Positions 1-8,176 of a DNA stretch of 64,000 nt are shown piece after piece. This DNA comes from Sphingobacterium micropteri (GTDB taxonomy: Bacteria; Bacteroidota; Bacteroidia; Sphingobacteriales; Sphingobacteriaceae). The translations under genes and the position numbers were made by a program. The notes beneath the pieces were generated by a model. The model searched no databases, was not told where the DNA came from, and saw nothing but the letters and a program-made list of their open reading frames with translations. The DNA lies in NCBI RefSeq assembly GCF_014692515.1, contig NZ_JACOIK010000008.1, positions 1 through 64,000 of the forward strand. Direction: 5' to 3'. Numbering within the stretch: position 1 is the stretch's first letter; each line of letters starts with the position of its first letter.

Positions 1-196
1 CCACCGAACCTCTAACAACGCTCAGATCCACCGCCATTATCTTAAATGAATCATCAAACTTTCTATGCATCTCTACAAATTTAAAATTACTTATTAAATC
101 TGTCTCGCACTAAAGGTAGCAACTCCACTGTTTGACCTGTGCATAACCTAAGACACTTGTCAATAAAAAAACGAGTAGCAATATATTTCTGTTCAT
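1..196 (-). pseudogene. Signal-peptide start of the next operon gene, frameshifted
   Basis: The stop codon of the redoxin gene overlaps an ATG at 196 (ATGA), so this gene is translationally coupled to it. The first 20 residues, MNRNILLLVFLLTSVLGYAQ, form a clear signal peptide. The frame then stops at 110-112 after 28 codons. Further towards the window edge another frame is open and coding-like (residues such as KFVEMHRKFDD), which suggests a frameshift or small rearrangement rather than a short peptide. The family cannot be recognised because the gene runs off the window. Confidence 0.5.
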
Positions 197-1749
197 TTTT
201 GTTGATTTATAGATTGGATGTCAGTCATATCCTGTATTCTGTAAACAGGCAGTTTTCTTTTGGCTGGTGCTATCTGTATTCCGTACCGTGAGAGCATCTG
301 CTCCATTTTAGTAGGATCGTTAAGATCTGCTAGGGAAAATTCGTCCTTTACCAACATTTTGCCTGTGGTTTCATTTATGTAAATGGGGCTTGCAACGCCC
401 GCTATCTTATTGTTGTACCTGTCCAGCAAATCGGCCAACGTTATCATCTGCTTCTCCGGCTGTACCAAACTGTCTATGCTGAGCTTTTCGGATGACTCCC
501 GGATTATCCAGCAGTCCATTTCAATAGAATCCCATTTCCCGCACAGCCCGAGATCAAGATTGAGCGACCGGACGATATAGTCGTTTGTGCGGCTATCGGT
601 ATAATCTTTCGGCGCAATAAGTTGATAGCAAACGATGTTATCCGGGGCTTTCCCGGAATTGCCGGCAAACAGCTTCGGCCGACCGGTGTCTACTGTGATC
701 CTGTTGGTCGGTAATCCGAGTGACTGCGCATAGAGCCGTATGAGCGGATAGTTACTGAAGGTGATCCACTGCCTATTGTCCGTTACTAAACGGGAAGCCA
801 TTGTCCCGACCCCGTCCAGTCGTTTACTTAACGTATGCGAGACGGTCCACACATCCGCCTCCAAAGTGAATGGAGTAAGCGGTTTTCGATAGTCATACGC
901 TATCATATCTGCCTTTTTCTCCATGTCCACCGTTTCCCCTCTTAAAACTGCGGCAATATCTGTTAAAATATTCTGCGGATGTCCGGTTATTGCTTTGACC
1001 ATTCCATCTGCTATCCATACCTGGTGGGGTACCATACGGTGTGGAAAGAAGCGTTTAAGTGATTCGTTTGATTGCGTATGGATAGAAGGCAGGTTTAGTT
1101 TCCGTTTATCCAGAAATGACTTTGCGACGGAAGCTTCCTCATAAGTAGCGGGTAGTATCGCTAGATCATCGCCGGAAACAGCGCTGGCACTATCCAGCTG
1201 GGTTAATGATTTAACGCAGGGTACACACCAGGTCGCCCAGAAATCCAGAATAATCAGTTTTTTATCCTGATAGTCGTTTAGGGTAATCGTATCCTTTCCG
1301 GTAGCGTGATTCACAACCTGTAAAGGCAAGTTCCAGAGCTGTTTGGGGATTGTATCCCCTATTTCCAGTGGCTTAATCTCGGTTTGCCTTTCGGCAGCCC
1401 GCGTTTCCGCGGACTGCGCCCAGGCTGTTGATAGATTAAACAACATGAAACATAAGAATCCCAGATGAAGGATTCTTATGTTCTTCAAGACCAAAAACGA
1501 AAATAATCTTCTTGAAAACCAAAGTAGTCCGTAAGAAAAGACTACTTTGTTCTTCGTTGCCTTAAAAAACAAACTCTTCGATAAAAACCAAATCAATCCC
1601 ATGACAAAAGGAATTGATCTGTTCTCTGTCCCTTGATAGAATAAGTGTGGAAATTTTATTAATAGGCTTAAGAACGTCTCCTTATACATAGACGCTTGCT
1701 TTTCCCATAAGGTTGCATCAATACTTTTATGATTATTGCTATTGGTCAT
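193..1749 (-). CDS. TlpA-like thioredoxin-fold protein with unusual N-terminal repeats
   Basis: A secreted or membrane-anchored thiol-disulfide oxidoreductase of the TlpA/redoxin type. The motif WATWCVPC holds the catalytic pair C175 and C178, inside a thioredoxin fold at about residues 130-270. Residues 271-518 are a long extra domain seen in Bacteroidota redoxins of nutrient-uptake operons, with no motif I recognise. Residues 91-112 are a good signal peptide ending AWAQS. The ~90 residues before it are hydrophobic and come from a tandem-repeat DNA array, so the annotated ATG may not be the true start; no better-placed ATG with a full signal peptide is visible. The gene lies 3 bp after a small unknown gene and overlaps the next gene by ATGA, so it is the middle of an operon. 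A role in envelope redox or peptide maturation is inference. Confidence 0.8.
   Translation of the reverse strand: MTNSNNHKSIDATLWEKQASMYKETFLSLLIKFPHLFYQGTENRSIPFVMGLIWFLSKSLFFKATKNKVVFSYGLLWFSRRLFSFLVLKNIRILHLGFLCFMLFNLSTAWAQSAETRAAERQTEIKPLEIGDTIPKQLWNLPLQVVNHATGKDTITLNDYQDKKLIILDFWATWCVPCVKSLTQLDSASAVSGDDLAILPATYEEASVAKSFLDKRKLNLPSIHTQSNESLKRFFPHRMVPHQVWIADGMVKAITGHPQNILTDIAAVLRGETVDMEKKADMIAYDYRKPLTPFTLEADVWTVSHTLSKRLDGVGTMASRLVTDNRQWITFSNYPLIRLYAQSLGLPTNRITVDTGRPKLFAGNSGKAPDNIVCYQLIAPKDYTDSRTNDYIVRSLNLDLGLCGKWDSIEMDCWIIRESSEKLSIDSLVQPEKQMITLADLLDRYNNKIAGVASPIYINETTGKMLVKDEFSLADLNDPTKMEQMLSRYGIQIAPAKRKLPVYRIQDMTDIQSINQQK
1440..1640 (-). repeat. Array of ~70-bp units, each with a palindrome of different sequence
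   Basis: Three inverted repeats are spaced 69-71 bp apart, centred near 1465, 1534 and 1605. The arms are 1449-1461 with 1470-1482 (13 bp perfect), 1520-1529 with 1540-1549 (10 bp), and 1591-1600 with 1610-1618 (about 8 paired bases with one mismatch). Each loop is 8-10 nt. The three stem sequences are unrelated to one another, but the linker next to each stem is conserved: on the plus strand TGTTCTTC or TGTTCTCT occurs at 1479, 1548 and 1620. A weaker fourth unit may lie near 1630-1660. Pairing is kept while sequence changes, which points to selection on structure. Confidence 0.75.
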
Positions 1750-1752
1750 AAT

Positions 1753-2136
1753 TTAACGGTTTAGTTTTTGTTCGAAATCACGAAGCCCTAGCATTGTATA
1801 AAGGATTTCACTATAGAATTTTTCCTCTTCGTTCTTTTCGGGAACTTCCTCAACAGGTATCTGTATATCTTCGGGCATTATTTTTTCTTGGTGAACTATA
1901 TAATACGCCATAAACAAGGCCATTACATCTCGTGAAAACTGTTCCATCTCCTCCTCATTAAGTTCCTCTTGGAGTTCGGTTTCACCCTTGTAAGATAAAA
2001 ACAGGTTTAGGACATGCAGCCGGCTATAATTAACCCCATATTTAATCCAGAAAGCCTGTATTACTTCTAGGGGGTCATAATTTTCTACTGTAATTTCCCG
2101 AACATTTAAAAGCAAGGGCAGATATCTAGCGTCCAT
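1753..2136 (-). CDS. Hypothetical acidic protein of the redoxin operon
   Basis: A 127-residue soluble protein with no signal peptide, no membrane segment and no motif I recognise. It is mostly helical in appearance, with a strongly acidic middle (ELQEELNEEEMEQ, residues about 55-68) and an acidic linker near residues 95-108. It starts a minus-strand operon, ending 3 bp before the TlpA-like gene, so the two are almost certainly co-transcribed. Upstream there are more than 800 bp without a gene. A role as a regulatory or adaptor partner of the redoxin is only a guess from position. Confidence 0.6.
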   Translation of the reverse strand: MDARYLPLLLNVREITVENYDPLEVIQAFWIKYGVNYSRLHVLNLFLSYKGETELQEELNEEEMEQFSRDVMALFMAYYIVHQEKIMPEDIQIPVEEVPEKNEEEKFYSEILYTMLGLRDFEQKLNR

Positions 2137-2978
2137 ATATAACCTCCTTTGCCCTCGTAAGCGTTGATCGCTTTTGTTTCTTAGGTAGGGTTGCGATCAA
2201 TCGCATCTCTACAACAGGTAAGTACAGTCCTCTCCCCTTGTAAAAATTCTTCATTTTTTAAAAGTTGTGTAGGATGTAGCCTGGAGATTTTGTTCTTTCC
2301 TATTCTTCGTTATTTCTCCTTTGCGGCTAAATCTAGCTTAGGCCACACGCAGTTAATAAAATATTGTTGGAAATGATGCGAACGATACTGGATTTCATAT
2401 TTGGTTTTATGATTCGGTTTTGCATTGTCGCACCTGTGAAAAAGCCAAAATGGCACACGCAACCACCTAGTCGGGTGGAGAAATAAGATTCTTGTAGAGC
2501 AGCTTATAAAAAAGAAAAACACCAAATACATTACAATTCTGCAATGCTATCCGGTGTTTAATTTTTTTAATTGATTTTTCCATAATTCGTAATTTTCAAC
2601 GAACTAGCAGCAATCAATAAAAATGGGTTGATCACTTGCTGTCACCGCAAGGAAGGCTCTGGCGGAGCCTTCTGAAATATCGTCTAGGCCCAATATTCAC
2701 GTAACACGATGCTTTAAGCAAGCGCCAACCCTATCCTAGAAAAATTTTCTAAAGATACGGAATTGACGCATCACTCACACCCGTGTTACTATTAAAAATC
2801 GCCAGATTTCCTTACGAGCGTTCGTTTTATTGTCTAATTCTTTACTTTATCTTATATAATTTTAAATTTTACTCCGATAAAAACTTTTATTGTCTGACAA
2901 AACAAACATAAAAATTATAATCTAAAAAAGAGAATTTATTTGCACTTTTTTAGATCATTTATATTATGAATTTGCCGC
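2137..2978. other. Gene-free stretch with one strong hairpin
   Basis: No convincing reading frame on either strand. A hairpin with an 8-bp perfect stem (GAAGGCTC at 2652-2659, GAGCCTTC at 2665-2672) and 5-nt loop lies in the middle; it has no T-run, so it is not a standard intrinsic terminator. The part from 2820 to 2970 is very AT-rich and probably holds the promoter of the regulator that starts at 2979. Short frames around 2310-2531 look random. Confidence 0.5.
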
Positions 2979-3491
2979 ATGAAGAAATTCAATGCGGAAA
3001 TAACAAGGAAAAACATATTGATGCTGATTCGTTATAGTGGTATAACATTAGAGGAATTCGGTAATATAATCGGAGTATCAAAGAGGTGGATGCAGTATTT
3101 GAAAAAAGGCAGATATGATTTCGACATCTCTGCAATTGAAAAAGCCAGTATCTTTTTCAACGTGTCCTTTGGAAGACTAACAACAACATTAATCGCTCCT
3201 CCAGATGATTACCGTAGAACCTTGCAGTTACATCACAAAAATAATACAGAATACAGTAAAATATTATCAGAAAACCCATCGATTCCGTATACCATTGAAT
3301 TCATTCTCATGAAAGACAGCGAATTTACAACCAATCCCAATATGGAAATTAAGGATGTAAGGAGAATTTTAAAAAACTATAATCTTGTCTATAAAGGCAG
3401 TAGTTTATCAACTGAACTTCAAAAATCTGAGTTCGTAGAATGTTGGCCTCATTCAACGAAAAAGAATACGAACATATATAGGAAGAGATAA
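2979..3491 (+). CDS. XRE-type helix-turn-helix transcriptional regulator
   Basis: A 170-residue DNA-binding protein. Residues 10-57 fit a lambda-repressor-like helix-turn-helix: a first helix (KNILMLIRYSG), a conserved turn (TLEEFGNIIGVSKRWMQYLK) and a third helix ending in the SIFFNVSFGRL segment. The C-terminal ~110 residues contain a second conserved block (PSIPYTIEFIL, then EIKDVRRIL) and a basic tail (WPHSTKKNTNIYRKR). I have the impression that this architecture recurs in Sphingobacteriaceae, but no ligand is known to me. It stands alone, with AT-rich DNA on both sides, at the edge of an accessory region. Its target is unknown. Confidence 0.75.
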   Translation: MKKFNAEITRKNILMLIRYSGITLEEFGNIIGVSKRWMQYLKKGRYDFDISAIEKASIFFNVSFGRLTTTLIAPPDDYRRTLQLHHKNNTEYSKILSENPSIPYTIEFILMKDSEFTTNPNMEIKDVRRILKNYNLVYKGSSLSTELQKSEFVECWPHSTKKNTNIYRKR

Positions 3492-3855
3492 GAATGACCG
3501 ATTTCTATTCTCGAATTAGACATATTATCCGTGAAGTTCGTTTCCCCTAGTGGTTAATGAGAAACAATAAAGTTGGTTTAAAGCTATAACCTCTCAATAC
3601 CATTGTCTTGGAGTATCATTAGGTATCACCCATACTAGAGGTTTTACTTCCCCATGGCTCCCCCCTTTTTCATTTGACCTATATATCAATGCCATTTTAG
3701 AACAGTTATAGTGATTGCCGAGGGAGTCTATATAGTTGAAACAAAGATATTTACAGGCGATTTATATTAATAACTTGAATGTGCAATTATTATGTATATT
3801 TGAAAGTTAGCAGATATTCTCAGAAGACACAAAAACTACTTGACAAAACAGACTG
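3492..3855. other. Intergenic DNA without a gene
   Basis: Nothing recognisable is encoded. A short run CCCCCCTTTTT lies at about 3660-3670, and the last 80 bases are AT-rich and would hold the promoter for the gene at 3856. Confidence 0.4.
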
Positions 3856-4635
3856 ATGAAACTTAATATCCCAGCAGAGGAGGCAAAAAAAATTCTACAA
3901 AGCAGACTTTCTGAAATCGATGCTTTTGATTTTAATTCGAAAGCTTGGAAAGATAGGACAGTTTTGGACCTAAGAGAAATATTCCCACTTGGTTCAACAC
4001 AATGGTTACAAGTTAGCCACATAAATTTCGACACATTTGTCACATCAGAAAAATGGAGAGTTTTGTCCGAAGGAAAAACTATAGCTAAGAAACTTATATC
4101 CTCTTACATCGATTTTATTAATGATTATTCAAAAATTGCAGTCGTTAAAAAAACGATTTCAGAAAAAGACTTTGAACAAAAATATTATGACCTTTTAAAA
4201 GAGTGGAATGATTTAGTTCCGGGATATAATGACTTAGTAAAAAAGTATGACTCACATCTTGATACTACTGAAGGGCTATTAAAGGATATAGAAAATCGTG
4301 ACGAAGAAATTGAACGAATAAAAAGGGAAACTATTCAGTTAGACAATGTTTCGTTAAAAAAATTGTGGATAGCATTAACAAACCTGCCAACTGGACAAAT
4401 TATAGGTACTCTCACGTCCTTAAGTGCTTTATTAGTTGGAGCGTTTACTCTTGGAACACTTTATGAACGGACAAGCGCTAATAATGAATTGTTTGACTTA
4501 AGAAATTCAAATAAAGAAATTCAATTACGATACGATAATTTAAAATCAAGCTATGACAGCGTACGGTCGACAACTCATTATACAATCGACAGCCTTAATA
4601 ATAGGTTAACAAAATCAAGCAAGACAGGCAAGTAA
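3856..4635 (+). CDS. Hypothetical coiled-coil protein with one membrane segment
   Basis: A 259-residue protein of unknown function. Residues 1-90 form a soluble region. Residues 100-165 are predicted from heptad-like spacing to form a coiled coil (LLKEWNDLVPGYNDLVKKY and following). Residues 178-202 are a hydrophobic membrane segment (IIGTLTSLSALLVGAFTLG), followed by a second short coiled coil up to the end. There is no signal peptide. The gene is immediately followed by an attC-like element, so it may be a mobile gene cassette. Proteins of this shape (sensor head, coiled coil, membrane anchor) occur near defence genes, and a nuclease-like protein lies next door, but a defence role is inference only. 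Confidence 0.65.
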   Translation: MKLNIPAEEAKKILQSRLSEIDAFDFNSKAWKDRTVLDLREIFPLGSTQWLQVSHINFDTFVTSEKWRVLSEGKTIAKKLISSYIDFINDYSKIAVVKKTISEKDFEQKYYDLLKEWNDLVPGYNDLVKKYDSHLDTTEGLLKDIENRDEEIERIKRETIQLDNVSLKKLWIALTNLPTGQIIGTLTSLSALLVGAFTLGTLYERTSANNELFDLRNSNKEIQLRYDNLKSSYDSVRSTTHYTIDSLNNRLTKSSKTGK

Positions 4636-4639
4636 AATC

Positions 4640-4795
4640 TAATAGCACATCTGCTAACACAGGTTTTGCGTCTGGCGGGCTGACGTGCAAACTTGGAACT
4701 CTGTGCTTCTATTAAACATTAGTAATAAATTGAGGCTTTGTACTCCGAAACCCGCCCGAACACAAAGCTCTAAAACGTTAGGTGTAAGCTTTTAA
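4640..4795. repeat. attC-like structured element between two accessory genes
   Basis: A strongly structured intergenic element of about 150 bp. The outer boxes CTAAC (4654-4658) and GTTAG (4777-4781) are complementary; the latter sits in GTTAGGT, which fits the integron core GTTRRRY. Inner arms GGCGGG (4674-4679) and CCCGCC (4751-4756) also pair, and an inner hairpin can form between GGCTTTG (4734-4740) and CAAAGCT (4762-4768). The downstream gene starts 19 bases after the GTTAG box, as expected for a cassette. I recall similar GC-richer elements between accessory genes in other Bacteroidota; I cannot verify that here. Confidence 0.55.
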
Positions 4796-4799
4796 TAAC

Positions 4800-6626
4800 A
4801 TGGGTGCTACAAGAGAAAATTACGAAAATCTATTGACCTTATTTGAAAAGGTTTGCAGGACTGTGCCCAATAGCAATGGTATATTAGACAATATAAAAAA
4901 GGAAATTTCTATTGCAATAAAAAAAATCAAACAATTTCATTTGTTTGACTTGAGATTTTCGGACGAGTTCTTTCTAGTTCTTGAATCACCAACAACTGAC
5001 TTTAATGAAGCACAAAGAATTCTCACCAAAGAATTATATGTCTGCTTAGGAGAACTTTTATACACTTTTGAGACTGCTAATCCCAGAATAGAATATTCAA
5101 AAATCCTTGAACTAAGCAGGATTGAATTGCCATTTGAAATATGTTCAAATTGGAATTTAGCGGAAAAGGATAATGGGCAATTTTCAATGGATACTCTCTT
5201 TTTTAGTTTAAATAAAAGATGGTTGAATTTAAAAACGGAAGCTGAGTACCTAGCATATCGAAAGAAACTTCAAGAAGAAAAAATTGAGAAAATAAAAAAG
5301 ACAAAAGATGCGCCTATTTCTAAGCGACAATTTGAAGACATAAAGGAATATTTTGAGAGAAGGATTAACGAATATAGAGATTTTATACAAAAACAGTATC
5401 CCGAAATAACAGATGAATTTACTGCATTTAATTCCAGTATTCGAGTTTACATAATCCCACAAAAAAAATCTGATAGCGACATAATAAATCAAGTTAATAT
5501 CTACAAGAATTACGACAACAATAAGGTGTTTATCTATCCTGATTACATTGACTTTGCTTCTCGATTTTCAAACCTTGAAGAAATTGAAAGGAAAATTGAT
5601 GCTGGCTATATGGGCTTATTTAATGAATCTGATATTGATAAATATGGGCATCACTTTTCCAAAAAAGATATATTTCAAGAGTTGCATCAGATATTTATAA
5701 AAAAGGCCAATTTCAATGACTTACGTGACTATCTAGTTTATTTATTAAGAGGTCAAAAAACTAGAGTATACTTTTCTGATGATGACAAAATATTAAAAAT
5801 TGACAAAGGAAAGGATACGAAATGCAAACTCTTTTTTGATTCAATTCCGAATTTGGAACTCTTGAAACAGCAACTAAAGAAAGAGACGGAAGGTAATTAT
5901 GAATATGTTGCATTCAAAGTGCGGCCCGACAAAGAAACAATAAATTATTTAGAAGAAAATTCAATAGAATTTTTCATTTTGGAGTACCTGGGGCGTGAAC
6001 AAGTAAATATAGATAATGGAGAAATGGTTCATTGGTTTATTAAAGATAGAATCAAAAACATATCTTATAAGACAACAAATGACGACTATTCCACAGGGGA
6101 TAATTTATTAAAACGACTTGAGAACTGTCCTCATGGAACCAATGGTTGGTTGGAGTATGAAAATCTTTGCACTGAAATCTTTAGCTTTCTTTTTAAAGAC
6201 GATTTTCGCAACTACACTTACCGTACTCAATCATATACTCACGACAACATTTTTAGACGAGATTTAATAATCAATAATAACTATGTTGACTCAACTGGAA
6301 TTTGGGCACAGGTTAAGTCAGATTTCAGCTGCAACCTAATAGTAATTGATTTTAAAAACTATTCCAGTCCGTTGGAACAAAATGAATTTTATCTACCATC
6401 TAAGTATCTTAACTTAGTGATTGGTAAATTCGGAATAATATTCTCACGTAAAGGACTTGGCAACTCTGCGAAAATATTACAAAGGAGAATGTTTAATCGC
6501 GATAAAGAGCTAATACTTTGTCTGGATGATACTGACTTAAAAGAAATGATAAGAGAAAAAATGCTTGGACAAGATCCAACTTATAGATTGGAGAATCAAA
6601 AATTCTTAATGTATGAATTGGAATAA
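4800..6626 (+). CDS. Large protein with C-terminal PD-(D/E)xK nuclease-like domain
   Basis: A 608-residue protein. The last ~165 residues resemble a restriction-endonuclease fold: a helix with GWLEYENLC, then RRDLIIN with D488, and after a strand the pair D517-x-K519 in VIDFKNY, which fits the D...(D/E)xK active site of Mrr-like or archaeal-Holliday-junction-like nucleases. The N-terminal ~430 residues are lysine-rich, helical and unknown; a charged helix is visible around residues 150-190. There is no signal peptide and no ATPase motif. The gene starts directly after the attC-like element and has a lower G+C content than the urea operon, both signs of horizontal transfer. A role in cleavage of foreign DNA is a reasonable inference, not shown. 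Confidence 0.65.
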   Translation: MGATRENYENLLTLFEKVCRTVPNSNGILDNIKKEISIAIKKIKQFHLFDLRFSDEFFLVLESPTTDFNEAQRILTKELYVCLGELLYTFETANPRIEYSKILELSRIELPFEICSNWNLAEKDNGQFSMDTLFFSLNKRWLNLKTEAEYLAYRKKLQEEKIEKIKKTKDAPISKRQFEDIKEYFERRINEYRDFIQKQYPEITDEFTAFNSSIRVYIIPQKKSDSDIINQVNIYKNYDNNKVFIYPDYIDFASRFSNLEEIERKIDAGYMGLFNESDIDKYGHHFSKKDIFQELHQIFIKKANFNDLRDYLVYLLRGQKTRVYFSDDDKILKIDKGKDTKCKLFFDSIPNLELLKQQLKKETEGNYEYVAFKVRPDKETINYLEENSIEFFILEYLGREQVNIDNGEMVHWFIKDRIKNISYKTTNDDYSTGDNLLKRLENCPHGTNGWLEYENLCTEIFSFLFKDDFRNYTYRTQSYTHDNIFRRDLIINNNYVDSTGIWAQVKSDFSCNLIVIDFKNYSSPLEQNEFYLPSKYLNLVIGKFGIIFSRKGLGNSAKILQRRMFNRDKELILCLDDTDLKEMIREKMLGQDPTYRLENQKFLMYELE

Positions 6627-6628
6627 GC

Positions 6629-6916
6629 CTATAAATTACTGCCAAAATGGTTCTTGACGGCTGTCCACGATATATAGCAAGGTAAGTTGTTCGTCGCTAA
6701 GAGTGAGCTCAACTTTCTTACCTGAGCTACGCGAACATTTTTATCAAAAGAACTTGGTTTATACATATTTGGAAAAGACGCGATCAAGTCGATTATTTTC
6801 TCTGTTTCCTTAACAAAATCTTCCACGACTGCTTCGCCCCAATTCTCCCGTATAAATTCAACTAAAACCTTGAATGTGTACTCAAAGGTTTCTGTATATT
6901 GAATTTTTAATGCCAT
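6629..6916 (-). pseudogene. RelE/ParE-type toxin with a frameshifted C terminus
   Basis: The first 60 residues are typical of the RelE/ParE toxin family (ENWGEAVVEDFVKE, then FPNMYKPSS). After residue VAQV the reading frame goes wrong. In the neighbouring frame the expected C-terminal strand continues perfectly (KKVELTLSDEQLTLLYIVDS, then RQEPFWQ and a stop). A single-base deletion near 6719 therefore replaces the catalytic C-terminal strands with an unrelated tail, and the toxin is probably inactive. A remnant of the antitoxin lies directly upstream on the same strand, as in an intact antitoxin-toxin operon. Confidence 0.75.
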
Positions 6917-7426
6917 ATAAATGTCGCCCCAATATAGCTTTGAGTCCTTTGTAGTCTTTCACACGTCCGGCTCATTACTTTTCCGCAGACGAAGCCTATT
7001 CTTTTCATATGGGAATTACTCAAAGATTAACGAACAAGAGCTAAACGAATTAACTGAAAAAGGCGTCAACTTGATTCTTCTTAAACAAAGACCCATAGTG
7101 ACGGAAGCCGGATGTATACATCTCATAAATGGCAAGACGTATCATATTCATTAGGTCGTTCACTAGGTTTGCAGGGGTGGGAAATCTAAAAATGAACCGG
7201 TCATGGGCATGTGTTTCCGAAAGTGTACAGACGTTGCATGCAATGTTTCGATAGAAGGATTTCATGTCTGAAATATCACATCCAACAACCGACATTTGGC
7301 AAATTTGAGTATTAGACATACTTTGGGCGGACATATTTGCGAAATTCCGATTAAAAAAAGGATTAAAAAACCCTAACTGGAGATGTTTATTATATTGCTG
7401 AAAAAATTATTTATTTTCGCAAATAT
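6917..7426 (-). pseudogene. Antitoxin remnant and degenerate DNA
   Basis: On the minus strand the bases just before the toxin read GRVKDYKGLKAILGRH in one frame. The same motif, GRVKDYEGLNTILDRY, ends an antitoxin remnant at 44.4 kb, also followed by a toxin start. Here the frame is blocked by stops just upstream of the motif and lacks its own stop, so the antitoxin is destroyed. From 7030 to 7426 I see no clear gene; short frames on both strands look random. Confidence 0.5.
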
Positions 7427-7978
7427 CTATCGGGAAAACAAACCTGGATATATTTTCGTAAACATATCTTCAGAACACTTCTTTATTTCTTGAACATTAT
7501 TTTTGTTATTTATAAGAAGGTAGGTACTGGTATTTTTATCTGGGAAATGTGAGTATGTCTTCGGTCCAAAAAAATCTATAAATGCCTGCGCGTATATCCT
7601 AAATCTCTTTGTCAACCTTAATTCTTCCTTGTAGTCACCAAGTGCATCACTAGTTCGAGAAGCCAAAAATCCAATATTTGCAAAAGGATCTCTATTTACT
7701 ATATCAAAAATAATATGCATACAAGTGGCTATGATACGGTTAGCTTTATGCTGCTCAGTCAAAATGTTATATTTATATTTATGCTGTTTTAATACTTTGG
7801 GATAGTACTTTATAGCATAGATGTTATAGTCATATAATTCTGCCTCGACGATATAGATATATTTTTTTTCAGTAATATCGTCAAGTTGAAATACATACTT
7901 GATTATTTGCTTTATAAAAGGCCTTGTCATATCACAGGAAACCGATGCCTTCCGGAATTTGTAAGGTTTATCAAGCAT
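7427..7978 (-). CDS. Hypothetical protein, second gene of a two-gene unit
   Basis: A 183-residue soluble protein, AT-rich, rich in tyrosine and lysine, without signal peptide, membrane segment or a motif I recognise. The start follows 3 bp after the stop of a 64-residue gene, so the two form one unit. It lies in the accessory region between a decayed toxin-antitoxin pair and the DUF4062 fusion gene. Its composition and length are compatible with an effector, immunity or phage-derived protein, but nothing in the sequence decides this. Confidence 0.55.
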   Translation of the reverse strand: MLDKPYKFRKASVSCDMTRPFIKQIIKYVFQLDDITEKKYIYIVEAELYDYNIYAIKYYPKVLKQHKYKYNILTEQHKANRIIATCMHIIFDIVNRDPFANIGFLASRTSDALGDYKEELRLTKRFRIYAQAFIDFFGPKTYSHFPDKNTSTYLLINNKNNVQEIKKCSEDMFTKIYPGLFSR

Positions 7979-7981
7979 TAA

Positions 7982-8176
7982 TTATGGGTATACATAAGAG
8001 TAGGAAGATCTCCTATTCTTTTTAATATACTTGGGTTGCAATTTTGTAAACTTAATTTTAACCACAGGATATAGCTCAAAAGATTTCTCCAACGAAGGTT
8101 TCTGATGATCTTGTGTTAATATCAGATTGTTATTTCCCCCAAACTGACAGTTTAGATTATCGAATAACTTTCCCAT
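7982..8176 (-). CDS. Small basic hypothetical protein, first gene of a two-gene unit
   Basis: A 64-residue protein without recognised motif. The C-terminal half is strongly basic (KIKFTKLQPKYIKKNRRSS), which could bind nucleic acid. It is placed 3 bp before the 183-residue gene, so the pair is probably transcribed together from the AT-rich region above 8176. A small protein followed by a larger one resembles antitoxin-toxin order, but no family is recognised. Confidence 0.45.
   Translation of the reverse strand: MGKLFDNLNCQFGGNNNLILTQDHQKPSLEKSFELYPVVKIKFTKLQPKYIKKNRRSSYSYVYP

Noticed and set aside
2310..2531. 73-residue minus-strand frame rich in Phe and Arg
   Set aside because: Composition is that of random AT-rich DNA, with no start context and no similarity to known families.
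2640..2690. Hairpin considered as an intrinsic terminator
   Set aside because: No T-run follows on either strand, and no gene ends near it.
7050..7334. 94-residue minus-strand frame
   Set aside because: No motif, many cysteines and histidines as in shadow frames, and it overlaps the decayed antitoxin region.
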